64,000 bases of DNA, taken from the NCBI RefSeq assembly GCF_024713945.1, contig NC_134678.1:6386001-6450000 (forward strand), written 5' to 3'. The notes below the pieces were generated by a model. The model was not told where the DNA came from and did no database searches. It saw nothing but the letters and a program-made list of their open reading frames with translations. Within the stretch, counting starts at the first letter, position 1; each line of letters starts with the position of its first letter. The stretch is from Dermatophagoides farinae (lineage: Eukaryota > Arthropoda > Arachnida > Sarcoptiformes > Pyroglyphidae). A program made the translations under genes and the position numbers. Below, in pieces: positions 15,119-29,334 of the stretch.

Positions 15119-17940
15119 GCGTGCAAATGTTCAGAATCCGTGTGTATGTGTGTGTTTCATTCGATCATTTGTTTCAACGTTTTGGTTGACTGATTTACTG
15201 ATATACTTTCATTGTGTATTCTTTTTTTTTTTGGCTCTTGGTCAATACATTTGGGGATCATCAAACAATTCGGTGTGATGGTGATGGTGATGGTGGTGGC
15301 ACCAAAAAAATATTCTTTTTTTTCATTTGTCCATCAATTTTTTTTTGCCCCACGTTCACATTCATCTCACCATTGACCATATATCGAAAATCCATTTGGT
15401 CAAACAGTTTTTTTTCTATTGTTTCTATTGTTGTTGATGTTGTGGAAATTCCCTGTTGAGCTTCAAAAATGAAAAAAGAAAGAACATGTCTCCATTTCTC
15501 TAAACCCATGAAGAATTGTATATTGTATAATGACTGGTCACTGACTTTTAATTAAATTAAACTTCAAACCTGACGATGACCATGATTTAAATGACAATCA
15601 AACACAACAAAAAGACGAAAAGAATTTTAGAATTCACTCAATTGTGACTGTCAATGTTTTTTTGTTTCAGTGAAGCAAAAAAAAAAAGAAAAGAAAAATC
15701 AAGAATCAAATCAGATCATGATTTCTGAATGAAGCTTAATGTAAAGCTTTTCGTTTTGCAATAAAGTGATTCAAAAACAACAACAACAACAACAAAAAAT
15801 AGAAAAAGATCCGGTAATTTTTTTTTTTTTTGTTAGCTAGATGATTATCGAAGAAAAAAAAATGAATGATTTAACTTCTACCACCTACACACTCAGTCGC
15901 GCGAACCACACACACACACACACACATTTTGCCGGGTCACATGGAAAAATTTATATCGTTTTCTTGTCGTCGTTATATAATAAAGGTCCTTATAAAGTTA
16001 AAATATCATGGCATGATGTTGTGAATGGTAGAAAAAAAAAATTTTTTTTTTTTTGTTGCTGCCGTTGTTTATTATTATTAATTTTATCCAATTTTGGTCA
16101 TAAATAAATAAAATAAGTGAAATTTTCGTTCATTTCTTTTTATATATATATTTATAATAAGATTAATTTTTGGATAATTCTTTTTATGGTCAAAATAGTA
16201 AAATGAGGTTAGGATTTGTAGGATGATGATGATGATGTAGAAATATCCATCATTTTTTGTTGTTGTTGATGATGTTGAAAATCTGTGGATCATCATCATC
16301 GTCTGCGTTGACGCCTGCAGAATTTTTTTTCTTTTTTTTCTTTTGGTTATCGGTTGCACCCCTTTTCTACTAGGAAGATTGAACACAAATCGGTCACTGA
16401 ACTAACCAGGTTATATTGTCCATTATAATAATAATAATAATAATAATGGTTTCATCAGAATCGCCCTTATGATGATGATGATGATGACAGTTTTTTTCTT
16501 TCTTATTCGAGTTTTTTTTTCTTCAGAAATTTCAAACAATCCAACCAACCAAACAGAGAGAGAGAGAGAGAGACATGTACAGAATCATATGTCGTATACA
16601 TTAAATAATGGCTCCATTGGTGGCAATTTGTTGTTTTTTTTCAATTTTTTTTTCTTTTTAGTTTTTTTTCCTGTACTTACAACGACAATGATTTCTGTAT
16701 ATATGAATTTTCTGGTAGGCACGTTTCACCATTTTGTTCACCAATCGTTATCTCTGTTGTTTTTTTTCTTCCGTTGTGTATTTGTGTGTGTGTGTCTGGT
16801 TGTGTGTTTGTTATTTAGCCACGAAACAAAAGCTTTGAAGGCCTGTGATCATCATCATCATCATCATCATCATGTCATCAGCCACTTCTTTTCCTCATCT
16901 GACGCTTAATTTATTATATTGCTTTACACATTGAATAAAGATGGATAGATGGATCACTTTTGTTGTTGTTGTTGCTGTTGAACCACGTTTCATTTCCCCA
17001 GAATATACCAGGAATATGTTCATCCACCCCCACATTCATTATCATCATTATTCTTTTCTTTTTTTTTTTTTTTTGATTTGTAATGTTCTGGAAAATTCAA
17101 AGAATTTTTTTTTTCATCATTAAATAGCTTATTTAGTCAAGTTTCAATTATTAGATTAGATTATATAATAAGATGCATGTGTTAATGGCATCGGGCAATT
17201 TTATTTTTTTTTTTTTGATTTTTTTTTCTATTTTCTTTTGCCATTCCTCATCATTGATGATGATGATTATTATGTGTCCTACATTTATTATGACCATAGC
17301 TTTAACTTCCTGTCCTTTAGCACTTTTTTCTTTCACATATTTTCTATGAATATAAATGTCTGGCTGTGTGTGTGTTTGTGTGTCTTAATTAGATTGTTGT
17401 TTGCCAGAAAAAAAATAAAAATTATTCGTGTCGAACACACACACACACACACACAAACCATTATGATCCATATAAAATATACTCATGTATATGGATATGG
17501 ATCGAAAATAGAATGATGATGATGATGATGAACATTTTTCTCTTTCTTTTATTCTCATTTCATTTATTCTATCACCACAGTTTTGATTCCGGAATAGTTT
17601 TTTGTTGTTGTTGTTGTTGTTTTTTTTGTTGTTTATTGCTTTTTTTTTAGTATTTTCTCTTTTGGTTTGTTACTATCTATTTCCTGGATATATCTGTTGA
17701 TGTGTGTGTGTGTGTGTGTGGTCATCATTTGGTTTATACGATACGATTATTATATTGACAGTTATTGGATTTCATTGCATTTTATTCACACTAGAATGAA
17801 TATACAATAAATGTATGTACTTGAAAAAGGAACCACATTCTCTCTCTCTATTTATCTATCTATTGAATATCTAGCTTGAAGTAAACAAATAAAAACAAAT
17901 GACAAGACAAGACAACATTGTGATGATGATGATGAAAAAA

Positions 17941-17965
17941 AAGAAGAAGAAGAAGAAGAAGAAGA
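17941..17965. repeat. (AAG)n microsatellite
   Basis: A pure AAG tract of about eight units. This unit is rare here compared with ATC and AAC. Confidence 0.95.
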
Positions 17966-19739
17966 CTGAAGTTAATTAGGTTTTGTTGTTGTCATTTGAA
18001 TTTATCACACAAACAACAGAATATACACATACATTAATATAGTGAGAATGTGTTTATTGGCTGCGCCACCATCATCATACAACATATACATGATTATCAC
18101 ACATGTATCACATTCTAAACACACACACACAGAGAATATAGAATCATACTGGACATTGAACTAGAAAGAATATTCTAAATAGTATCGAGTGTGTTTTTAT
18201 TTTGCTCTGGTTATCGTCATCTTGTTGTTCATTTTATATCCAAAATGGATAATAATGTGTGTCTGTGTGTGTGTGTGTGTGTAGATGAGATTTTTCTACC
18301 GAGATTCTTCATTATTGATCGATTTCGATTGGCAAATGTTCACCGAATAGCATCATTGAAAATCTCAACACAAATCATTGCTATAACTAAATGTGTTTAT
18401 TATTTGTATTTGGGTACCAATGTTGGATTTAGTAACGAATTCTATTTGATTCTATTTTATTTGTCCAAATTCTTCTTTACACACACTATTTTGCGAATTG
18501 AATCGAAATTGAATGGAACAAAATGAATGAATTGTGAAAAGGTTAATGCCATCATTATATTATGAAGTTTAAGAGTGAGTGAGTGAGTGAGAGAGAGAGT
18601 TTCTCGAACCCGGATAGTTGGTTCCAGAGTAAAATACACCATCAGTAAAATGGCGAAAAAAAAATTCGAGTATGTTTTCTTCACTACTGTTGTTACCACA
18701 CACTAGAAATTGAAATACGCAATAGATACATTATCCAGATCCAGAAACGAGAAAAAAAAGAAAGGAAAGTAAAAAAAAACTCTTGTTCGATTTTTTTTAT
18801 GAGTCAGTTTAGTTCAGTTTCAGTTTGGATGTTTCTGGTCTTCAACCAAAAAATCCGTCGATATAATTTATGATTCTTTTTTCCCACCACCACCAACAAC
18901 ATCAAATCAGCAGGGAAAGAAGAAGCAAAGTGGTTGACAAAAATCGGCAACTTATCCTTGTTCATTGATGGTGATGGTGATGTTGTTTGCATTTTTTTTT
19001 TTCGTTAGTTTCGTTTCAGAGATTCCTTTCTTATTACGTTTTTTTTTTATTTTCATTTTTGTTTTTTGCATTATTTGGCACCCACCAGTGAGTGAATGAG
19101 ATGGAGAGAAAAGAATATTCTTGAGATTGAATTAATAGGCATCATTTGCCATCATCATCATACCACTCATCTTGAAATTCTACGATCATCAGTAAAAAAA
19201 AAAGAAAAAAAATGGAATCGAATCAAATCAAAATCGAAGAAAAACAGAAATCCAAAAGCGTAAAAAACGATGATTGTACGATTCTGTTCTTTTCTGTTTT
19301 TTTCACCATTTTGAATTTGATTGATATTTCTATAATTTTCAGCCACCACACACACACATACACACTTGAATCAAGAATACAAAACAAACCAAACGAAATC
19401 TTTGAGAGCCGGGTATATATAAAATTATATTGATAGGCGCGTTCTTAATAATAACACAATTTTCAACCAACCAAACCAAACCAAACCGACAGTATTATTC
19501 TCTACGGTTCAAACCAAAGAAAAAAAGAGAGATTCCCTACATTGTAATTGGATTTTTCTTCTTTTTCTTTCTTTTTTTTTTGTTCACTTTGATCGTTTCA
19601 TTCTGTTCTGTACGGTTGTTCATATAATATGTTTTTTGACTAATGAAAAAAAATTGAGAATATTGTGTGTGTGTGTGTGTGTGTGTGTTTGATGTGTAAA
19701 ATCCATAGAATAATCATCTGGGAAGTGATATGAATCTGG

Positions 19740-20757
19740 TTTTTTTTCCTTGCATTCTATTTTGGCTTTGCTTGAATTTTTTTTTTTTCATTTTCGTTTT
19801 CGTTTTTTTTTTGACTTTCGCAATCGATTCGGTTTTTTTTCTTTCATTTTGAATAGAGTCAATATTCATTGGCAATTAAGAAAGATTTTTATTAAGAATT
19901 TTAGAAATCAAAGAAAAATCAATTTTTTTTCTCTCGTTTCTGGTTTCTTCTACATCATTCATACAGAAACATATTCTGGTCATATTTTTTTTTGGTTTGT
20001 TTGGAATCCATTCATCTTTATCATCATCATCATCATCTCTGTTCTGTTCTTGATCAGATTCTTCAGTAGTTTTGTTTATGGTTGATTGAATCAATTTTTT
20101 TTTTACTTTTCTCTTGGTTTTTGTTGTTGAATCTTTTGATTTTCCAACTGTACAATCCATCGATGGCCTTCTGTTTTTTTTCTGAAAATTTATTGTTTGT
20201 ATTGTTTTCTTTCCAATATTGAATTATCATTCTATTTTTATCTATTTTTCTCGAAAAACATAAGAATTGTTTCGACTATCCATTTTTAATAGTTTTTTTT
20301 GTTCATGTTTTCGTTTTAGTTTTTCATTGGTCAACAACATGGCCACTATTTCATAGCTTTTTCGTTGTTATATACAGAGTGTTTTATTTAGGATTCTCGA
20401 AATTCATTCCAAATGACCAACAACCAACAATAACACACGCACACACACACACACATACACATGGAACATGTTTTGGAACACGTTTTTGTCTTTTTTTTCA
20501 CTGTTAATTGCCATTTCTATATTACGATTATTGCTATCATCATTACGTTCATCATCATCATCATCATCCAAATAGAATTTTTCTGTTTTTTTGGTATGTA
20601 GTTTGGCTATGTCAATGTAATTTATTCGTCCATGGTTTGATGCTTTCCGTATGTATACAATGTTCATTGACCTTATGTGTGGATGTTTTATCGATTTTTC
20701 TTGAATTGGACCTTTTTTTCTACACCCTGGCCCTAGAGCCTTCCCTTTATCTCTCTA
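19740..20757 (-). other. Possible nested minus-strand gene or decayed gene inside the KLF intron
   Basis: One minus-strand frame stays protein-like for about 1 kb. It is open from 20754 to a TGA at 20404-20406 (about 116 codons, including RINYIDIAKLHTKKTEKFYL and a poly-D run). It is open again from about 20367 to a TAG at 20242-20244 (VAMLLTNEKLKRKHEQ), from 20223 to a TAA at 19876-19878 (RRPSMDCTVGKSKDSTT and a D6 run), and beyond it (MNIDSIQNERKKTESI). The segments share one frame. A 78-base GT-AG interval (20182-20259) could join two of them in phase. The composition is K/E/D/N-rich and matches no family I know. The plus strand here is T-rich, which alone favours K- and N-rich antisense frames, so this may be chance or a decayed gene. 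Confidence 0.2.
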
Positions 20758-21457
20758 TATATGGTTATTTAGTTTCCCTCTAGAGACATTTAAATCCGGC
20801 ATCTTGTGGGTTGGTTGGATGGCTGGCTGGCTGGCTTGAATAATCGTTACCCGAGATGATTCAAATATCGTTCATTTTCATTCATTCATTGACTAAGGCG
20901 ATAAAATAAATTTCCATTTTTTTTGTTGTTGTTGTTGTTGTTGTTCATTTTCCAAACTGATGATATTCATTGTGTATCCATGTCATGAAATTTTTATTTT
21001 TGCCTCCTGCCGTGTGATTTTTGTTGTTGTTGTTGAAATTCTTTTAAAATATATATAAAATGTCCGGCTATGATACATGTGATTGATTACAATCGAGAAA
21101 TTATTATTAATATTATATTGAGAAAAAAAAGGTCAATTCAAAATCTTCAGATATACACTCACACACACACACAATCATCATCATGACCATGATTCTCAAA
21201 TGGATTTCCGTTCACGAAAATAAAAATGAGAATAAAAATACTGAACAATTCAACAATCATTTCCTTATCGGTCCACCATACATAGTTTTGGTTTGTGATG
21301 AGTCAGCCAATATAATAATAATAATCTGGTTCTCATTTCATCATTTATACATGACATGGTTTTTTTCATATATACAACAACAACAACAACAAAAATAAAT
21401 GCTCCACATTCAAACAACTCTGGAGCACTGGTGTTGTTTGAATGACATGTCGAAACC

Positions 21458-21478
21458 AAAAAAAAAAAAAAAAAAAAA
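21458..21478. repeat. Poly(A) tract
   Basis: A run of 21 A residues at the edge of a less repetitive island in the KLF intron (21480-21800). No retroposed coding sequence was seen before it. Confidence 0.9.
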
Positions 21479-24400
21479 TTGGACTATCCCAACTTGTGCT
21501 GCACAGCTGCGCTCGTTTGTTCATATTTTCACGTTGCGATTCGATGATCCATTATAGCGAGCAAGTTTCCTTTTTTTATATATATACTAATTCAATATAT
21601 ATCTCTAACCGGCACTGAGATCTCATTCTGGGATCTCATTCATTCGTTCATGAACCATGAGATTTAATCATCGTTGTTACTCACACACACACAGTGAGAC
21701 ACATGACATGCTGTTGTCCATGACGCAGCAATATGCAGCTGCATTATATTTCCCGCTCCCGTCAATAACACACACACACAGATCCATCAGGGGGAATTTT
21801 CATTTATTTTTATCATCAGAATTTATATTATGCCTGAAGCCGTTATATTCACTGTTGAATTAGTAGACGATGGTGATGATGATTCTGAACACGTGATCCA
21901 CGAATATTGATTCATTGGACCGGATCGTTTTTGGTTTTTTTTGGACAGAAAAAAAATTCTCGTTGTAATATATTCTCATTACTACTGCTACTACTACCAC
22001 TAATATATTTGATATGATTAGACATTAAGAAGACTGTCATGGTCAACAAAAATTTAAATGCCTATGGGAAACGTTGTTTGTTTCTGTTATTTTAATTACG
22101 ATAATTAATCCATTGAAAATGAATATGAATCAACGTCAATATTTTGGGTATGAATCATCATATTATTTAAATTCTGTCGTTAATGAATTTTTCCTGTTGC
22201 TGTTTGCATGCATTTTATCCATAATTTGATGACCAGAATGTCGCCATTTAGAGGCGATAAATGATAATTCAATTCACACACACACATGCGAAAAAAGAGC
22301 GTGTAAGTAAAGAATCGAGGTTAATGAACCTCTTATTCTGCCAAAAAAATGACCCACATTTAAAGGTAAAAGAATATTTGGTGTGAAGAAGGTAATATTC
22401 TTGAATTTTTTTTTCCTATAGAAAAAAAACATTTCCAAAACAGATGTATAATTATTAGATGGTATCATTATCATCAATGAGTGAAAAAAAAACTTGACCA
22501 CAAGTGTTGTACATTTGAATTTAATTGCTTTACTAGAGGGGAAAAAAACCGTAGGGGCTTAATAATGTGCGGAATCAAGCTATGGAAAAAGAAATTTCTT
22601 TTTTTTTCATTACCGAAGAAATAAATACACACACACTAATCGTAGAATCATCACCGCACACACACACACAAATTCGTGACCTCTCTTGAATTCGTACTTT
22701 GTCCCATCATCATCATGATCATCAATGGATCCATTAATGTTTCAAGTGGATCATTGTTTTTTCCTTTTCTTTTTTTCGAAATTTGTTGTTCTAATTTCAA
22801 ATGGCAATAATGTGTCTGTGTGTGTGTGTGTTTTGTCAACATTTTTTTGCGCTTTATCACATCATCATCATTCATTCTGGACATCCATGCATGGATTGTG
22901 TATGTGTGTGTGTAAAATGCATTCACCAGAACAAAACAAAACAAAAAAAAAAATTCGGCCACTTATTTTACAACAAAGTCATGTCATGTTCATCGTTCGT
23001 TATGTCAATGATATCACAGTGATGCTATATTTTTTTTTTTTAAATTTTAAGAAGAAAAATAATTCGAAACAAAAACAAAAAAAAAAATAAAAACCATTTC
23101 CATTTAAATCAAATGACATTCATCATCGAGATCCAAAAGCAAATGTGTGAAACTCACGACAACAACAACAACAACAGTGGGGGAGCTATGGTGAAAATGA
23201 AGAAAAATGTCCACTCAATTTATCTCCGTTATATTTGCGTTCAAATCTCAAGACGATTCACCATCCATTTTAAATGATGGGTAAAAAATAGGTTTCGATT
23301 TTCTTTCTCATTTTAAAAACGAATGACAATTAACACATCGAATATAATTGACTTGAATTGTATTTGGAAAGCAAAAATTGTTGTTATCGAATCAATCGTG
23401 GGTATCCAAAAAATTAATGTTAAATTTAAAATAGGTCCTGGGCATAAAAAAACATTTTTCGTCGAATCGTTTTTCAGTGGTGGGTTTGATTTTTAGAAAA
23501 AATTTTTTTTTCTCAAAAAAAAACTTTTTTTCTTTGAAAATGAAAGCAGAAAAAATGATGAGACCAAATTATTTTTTGCTGACCATTGCATTTATTTTCA
23601 ACATTTTCATTTCATTTATATATTGTATAAATGTGTGTGTGTGTCCGTGTGTCCCCAAAGGGAGTCGATGTTATATATTGTGTTGTCCACCGAACCAAAC
23701 CGAACAAAAATGAAATTGTTTGAAAAGTTTTTTTTCTTCTTTTCATTTTCAATTAGTTTTTTTCCATCAGTACAGAAAGCAAAGCAAAGCAAATAATAAT
23801 GGTGGAGTGAAAAAAAAGACATGGACAACGCGTGGACTATAGTCAGTGTCTCATAGGATTTTGACATCATTTGGCATTGAACGTCCAGGAGATGTTTGCT
23901 TGTTTGTTTGGTTTTTTTTCTTGCTGTTTTATAATTGTCGTTTAATCAATACCGGTATTTTTTTTGTTTTGTTTTGTTTTGTTTGGTCATGTGCTAAGAA
24001 ATGAACATGAAAACAAGCAGTGAATCCATGCAATGATGATGATGATGATGATAATCTTCACAATACACACACACACACACACACACACAGAAAAAAAAAT
24101 AAATTCCAGTGTAAACAATCCTTGAATTGTATTTGGGAACGAAGAAAAAAAAAACATACCTAGTCAGCAAGAATTCAAACAACAAGAACAACATTCAAAA
24201 CAAAACTCTCTTTTGATGATCTAACAAACCAGCCATGTGTATCCAGAAAAAAATCCACTCACACACACACCAAATGAATGAATGATTGGTGATATAACAA
24301 CAACAAAATGTAGATTTTGTGATTATGAAAAAACAAATTTTAGTTTTATCATTATCATCATTGATCGATTGACAGAATAATCATTTTTGATCCGTTAAAT

Positions 24401-24668
24401 ATTCAAAATTTGAATTATATAAAACGAAATAAAATTGTCAGTCAGTGATATATGACAGAGTGTCTATGTTGTGTATCATCCAAATAAGGATTCTTTAATA
24501 ATCAATGTTTCGGTGTTGAGGATTTATCATCATCATCATCATTTAATAAGAAAGGGAATGAAAATCACATTGATCAATGCATACCATACCTGTGTGATTA
24601 TGATGATGATGATTTAATGTTTTTTTTTCGTTAAAAAAAATCATCCTACGTAAATTTTTTTTGTTGTC

Positions 24669-24733
24669 GTTGTTGTTGTTGTTGTTGTTTATTTGCTTGT
24701 CATTTTTTGCAATAACAACAACAACAACAACAA
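24669..24733. repeat. (GTT)n ... (AAC)n inverted microsatellite pair
   Basis: A GTT tract at 24669-24690 and an AAC tract at 24712-24733 are reverse complements separated by about 20 bases. This gives a potential stem of about 20 bp. Confidence 0.85.
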
Positions 24734-25012
24734 AATTGAAATTCTTCATTTCATTGATGGACAACAACAACAACAATGATGATGATGATGATTATCATGT
24801 TTTGAAAGAAAAAAAAATCGTGAATATCGATTCATCAAAAAAAATAGCAAACACACGCACACACAAAAAAAATGTTCCAATTCAAAAAAAAAAAATCCAA
24901 ATTGTTAATCCTAAATAACAAAGCAAAAAAAAAAAAGATTTTGTTCACCACCACCACCACCGCTTGCATTAATTCATTTGTTGTACGATCATTTGATGAT
25001 TCTATTGATGTT

Positions 25013-25037
25013 GATGATGATGATGATGATGATGATG
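25013..25037. repeat. (GAT)n microsatellite
   Basis: About eight uninterrupted GAT units in the KLF intron. Confidence 0.95.
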
Positions 25038-28000
25038 GTCATCATGTATTTTTTCTCAGTTTGGTTTCTGTTTAAACACATGTGTGTGTGTTTATGTGAT
25101 TTACTTCGCTCTAGAAACGAAAAAATGATTCGGCGCACGGCCCCAAACAAAACAAGAAAGAAAGAAAGAAAAAAAAAGTTCAACAAACTCTATGGTCTAT
25201 GGTTCGCGTTTTTTTTTCTTTTTTTTTGTTCATGGAACTTTATGCAGCTAGCCATCATCATCATCATCATCGTCATTATTATTATTATCCGGTATTGAGT
25301 TATTCAAACTTTGTTTTTTTTTTTGCACACTCACAACAGCAACAACAACTACAACAACAAAAACAAGAATTTCAATGAGCTCACAATTTGAATGAATATA
25401 GCATGGATAAAGTGAATATAAAAACTGAAATTTACATATTTTTTTTTCTTGGTGTTTTATTGAAAAATGAAAAAAAATTTTTTTTTTTGCCTCTAATTCT
25501 CATAATTCTTGAATTCAGCAGCTTTTCCTATGAAAAATAAAAAAACCCTTTCATTCACTTTCTACTAAATCTAATTTATTCTATTTAGGTCCATTCAAAT
25601 ATATTCGTTTTTTTTATATCTGAATTATGGTACGAATATAACAATGATGATGATGATGATAATGATTCAACTATATGGTATACATCATCAGCCTTAAATA
25701 ACAATTGCATTTAGCATGCTAACAACAACAACAACAACAACAATTTATCATTTATTTCATCCCAGCTCTCTTTTACATACAAAACGTAAAGTTCCGCGTG
25801 TTTTTTTTATATATTCATCCATGTGTACTATATATTCCTAATATAGCCCGGACCTTGTGATCAGAGAGATATGTACTGTGTGAATTCAATTCAATTGATG
25901 GCGATTCATTCAGTCAATGTTTATTATGATCTTATCGTATGGTGTGTGTGTGTATCTGGATATTATATGCTGACCCGATTGTAGTATATCGTGAGGCTCT
26001 AGCTCCGGTATAGCACACACACACACAAACACAATGTAAAATGAAATGAAAAAAAAAATTTCACTCAATTGAACTCTCTTTTGTTCAGTAAAATTATTAC
26101 TTTTTTTCTTTTGCTTTTTCCATTGTTAATAATAATGTTGATGATTGTCGACATCATTGCATTGCCATTGAATGATTAAAATCGATCGTCTTGTTCTCGT
26201 TCTCGACAGAGCAGATAGATGGAAAAAAAACGGGGGTAGTTGAATTTCATTCACTTGTCATCTAATTCTAACTATTCTATCTATTCATGATTTTTTTTTG
26301 CTGGAGATTCGTTTGTTAATTAGATGGATGTGAAAAATAGTAGAAGGAAAGAATGTGGTGATGATGATGATGACGATGATGAATGGAATTTATTTTTTTT
26401 ATTCGATTCTTGGCATAAAGAATCGTTTGTTTGTTTATTTGTTTGTTGCTGATATGATTATTGATGCCTTGAAATGATGTTTGTGAATTAATGAATAAGG
26501 AATTCTCACTAGGGATTATCCAATAAACCAATTGAATGTGTTTATTTTTTTTTATTCATCGTTGAATTCTTATTAAGTTCACGTTCAGGTCAATAAGGCC
26601 GCATTTTTGAATGAATGGATGAATAGATGAATGAATGGTTGTTTGTGATGCCCACACATTGAGAGAGAAATACATTTTTCCAACCATCATCTTGATGATG
26701 ATGATGGTTGAATTTATAATAATAATTCTTAGCATGCAAAGGTTAAAGGTTATATTTCTTCAGGGAAAGTTTGGATGTGATTGAACGAACAAAGTTCAAC
26801 GATTTCAACAACAACAACAATGATGATGATGATGATGATGTCCATTTTTATGTTTAGAAATTTCTTATTTATAAATAAAAAAAAACTGGTTCTCCAGAGA
26901 TTTTTTTTCCGTTCTGTTTTTGTTTTTTTTTCACTTATTCAGGATTCCACAGTTTTCTTCATATGATTATATTCTGTTATTCGATTCTCTTCTTTTCTCA
27001 TCATCATCATCATGATCGGTACGGATTTTTTTGTTTGTTTGATTTCTTGTTGTTTATTTCATTACCATATATACGATAAATAAACTTGAATCGCCGAACA
27101 TTTATGTTTTATGAATGGTTTTCCGTTTTGTTTTTATTTTCTGGTCCATTTTTTTTGCATTGTTTTTTTTTCACTGTTTGCTTCATTGAACGATCATTGA
27201 CAGACCAATTCAATGTAGAGACGATATATATGATCATCATCAGTTTTTCTTTCTTTTTTTTTAAACAACAACAACAAAAAAAAAAACATTCAATTCGATT
27301 CTTATTCGGTTGGCCGCTTTGTTATCATTTCTTGTTGGTATATATTTTCTTTCATTCTTACTTTCTTTTTTTTTGGGTTCTTGATTCAGAAACAATCATT
27401 TTCATTTTTTTTTTATTTCTTCTGCCTTTTTTCTCTCACCATAAACATCATCAAAAGAATATATATATACACTCTCGATCAGCATCGACGGTTGATCATC
27501 ATTTTCAGCACCAGGCCCCAGTATAGTCTGTTATTTTTTTTCGGATTTTTCGATTTTTCATGTTCACGATCACTATTTTTTCTTGACTGCTGCTGCTGCT
27601 GCTGAAGCAATCAGGCAAGCACATTAACAACAACAACAACAACAACCTAAACATAGCAAATTTTTTCGGCAACACTCACACACACACACATGCAAGAATA
27701 AGCTAGATAGAATGCTTATAAATGACCTGGCAATTTAGGGTTCATGGCCAAGTCATATGATGCTGTAAAAAAAAGGCGAGAAGCCAGAAAAAAATAGAGA
27801 GATAGCTTCACAACCAAAACTAAAAATTCAATTCTTCGCAGACTCAATGATTTTTTTCGGTTTTTGTTTTTTTTTTCGTTGCAGACCAAAATTGCTGAAA
27901 GATTTGATGCAACTTTATTATTCTTTGCTGTCATCATTTATATTGCATTACTTTTATTTTTTTTTTGTTTTTCATATTCATTCATTTGTCTATCTGTATT

Positions 28001-29308
28001 GAATGCGATAACGGCAAATCAAGAATTGCAGACTTATTCAATAAATAGATAAGATTCAATTCTCATTGGATATTTATTCTCATAAATTTTATATATGTAT
28101 AAATAAAACGGAAATGATGAAATTGTTGACGAAAAAGTCTTGCTTGAAGAGAGAAAAAGACATTAGCCAATAGACAGACTTTATTTGTCCTTCGATCAAT
28201 TTGATTTAATCGATGATATGAGAGAAAAGGATATGGCCTGATGATGATGATGATGATTGATAATGATAATGACAAAGGCGAATGTCTTTTATGATGATGA
28301 TGATTGATAAAATCAATTATCGATATGACATTGTTGCCATTTCAACAGATTTATCGATCAGTTTTTTTTCCTAGCTATGATCATGATGTTGATGTTGATG
28401 ACCACATGTTGATAGTATTATTTTTCTTTTGTTTTTTTTTTGTTTTGTTTTGTTTATGGCAATGTCTACAAACAAACACACACACACACACACAATCAAT
28501 TTTTGACTCAGAAAAAAAAACATTGGCAAACAATTTCACAATCTTCGGTCAACTATTATCATCATCATTAATTTTGTCCTTTTTTTTGCTTGATACAAAT
28601 ATAAAAAAAAAAATTCAAAACACCACCACCGCCACCACCACCTGATCAATTTGACAATTTTTTGATATTATTATCTGAATGTTTGGGTACATGTTTTATT
28701 TTTTGTCTAATTGATTCTGGTGATGGTGGTGGTGGTGGTCGATTTCAATCCACACATTGTAATAATTGTATAATTCTTGCTGTATATGGATGGGAAAACA
28801 TTCATGTTTCTTTCTCATTCTCTATAGTTATCATCATCTATTTTCCAACATATGCCGTGCATATGTTGAATCAATCACATACACACACACACACACACAC
28901 ACATACAAAAAAAATGTTTGATTGTTATTGTCTCGGTTCGTTGACTCTTTTTCGTTCTTTTGTTGTTGTTGTTTGACTAGACCAGAAACGCACACACACA
29001 CACACATATGGACCGAATCGGACAAAAAAAAACAAGAATATACCCGGGCGACAACCTAGAAAACCAGAAAAGAAAAAAAAGTTTTTTTTTATATTTTATT
29101 ATAACGTACTTTAGGTTCTTTTTCTTCTTGATTGTCATCATCATCATCATCATCATTCTTGAATATTTTTTTTCAAAGAAAAAAAAATATTTATTGTCAT
29201 CATTGCTTTTACCATGAATGAATGAATGAATAAATTCACGAATGTGTCCCCACTATTATTACGTGCCCATGATGATGATGATGATGATAATAATTTTACA
29301 TAATGATC

Positions 29309-29334
29309 ATGATGATGATGATCATCATCATCAT
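29309..29334. repeat. 26-base perfect palindrome of ATG/CAT units
   Basis: ATGATG units run into a central GATC and then CATCAT units, giving a perfect inverted repeat centred between 29321 and 29322. Confidence 0.9.

Noticed and set aside
16469-16909. 146-codon plus-strand open frame in the KLF intron
   Set aside because: Composed of poly-M, poly-F, CVCV and poly-H stretches from ATG, T, GT and CAT repeats; no domain and no conserved composition.
18191-18526. 111-codon plus-strand frame with a less repetitive second half
   Set aside because: The second half looks somewhat protein-like but has no recognisable motif and no convincing splice context. Frames of this length are common by chance here.
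18597-18620. GGGTTCGAGAA on the minus strand, resembling a tRNA T-arm
   Set aside because: No acceptor, D or anticodon stems can be formed around it.
27086-27526. 146-codon plus-strand open frame in the KLF intron
   Set aside because: F/S/H-rich translation of T-rich DNA with no charged or motif structure; hydrophobicity comes from base composition rather than membrane design.
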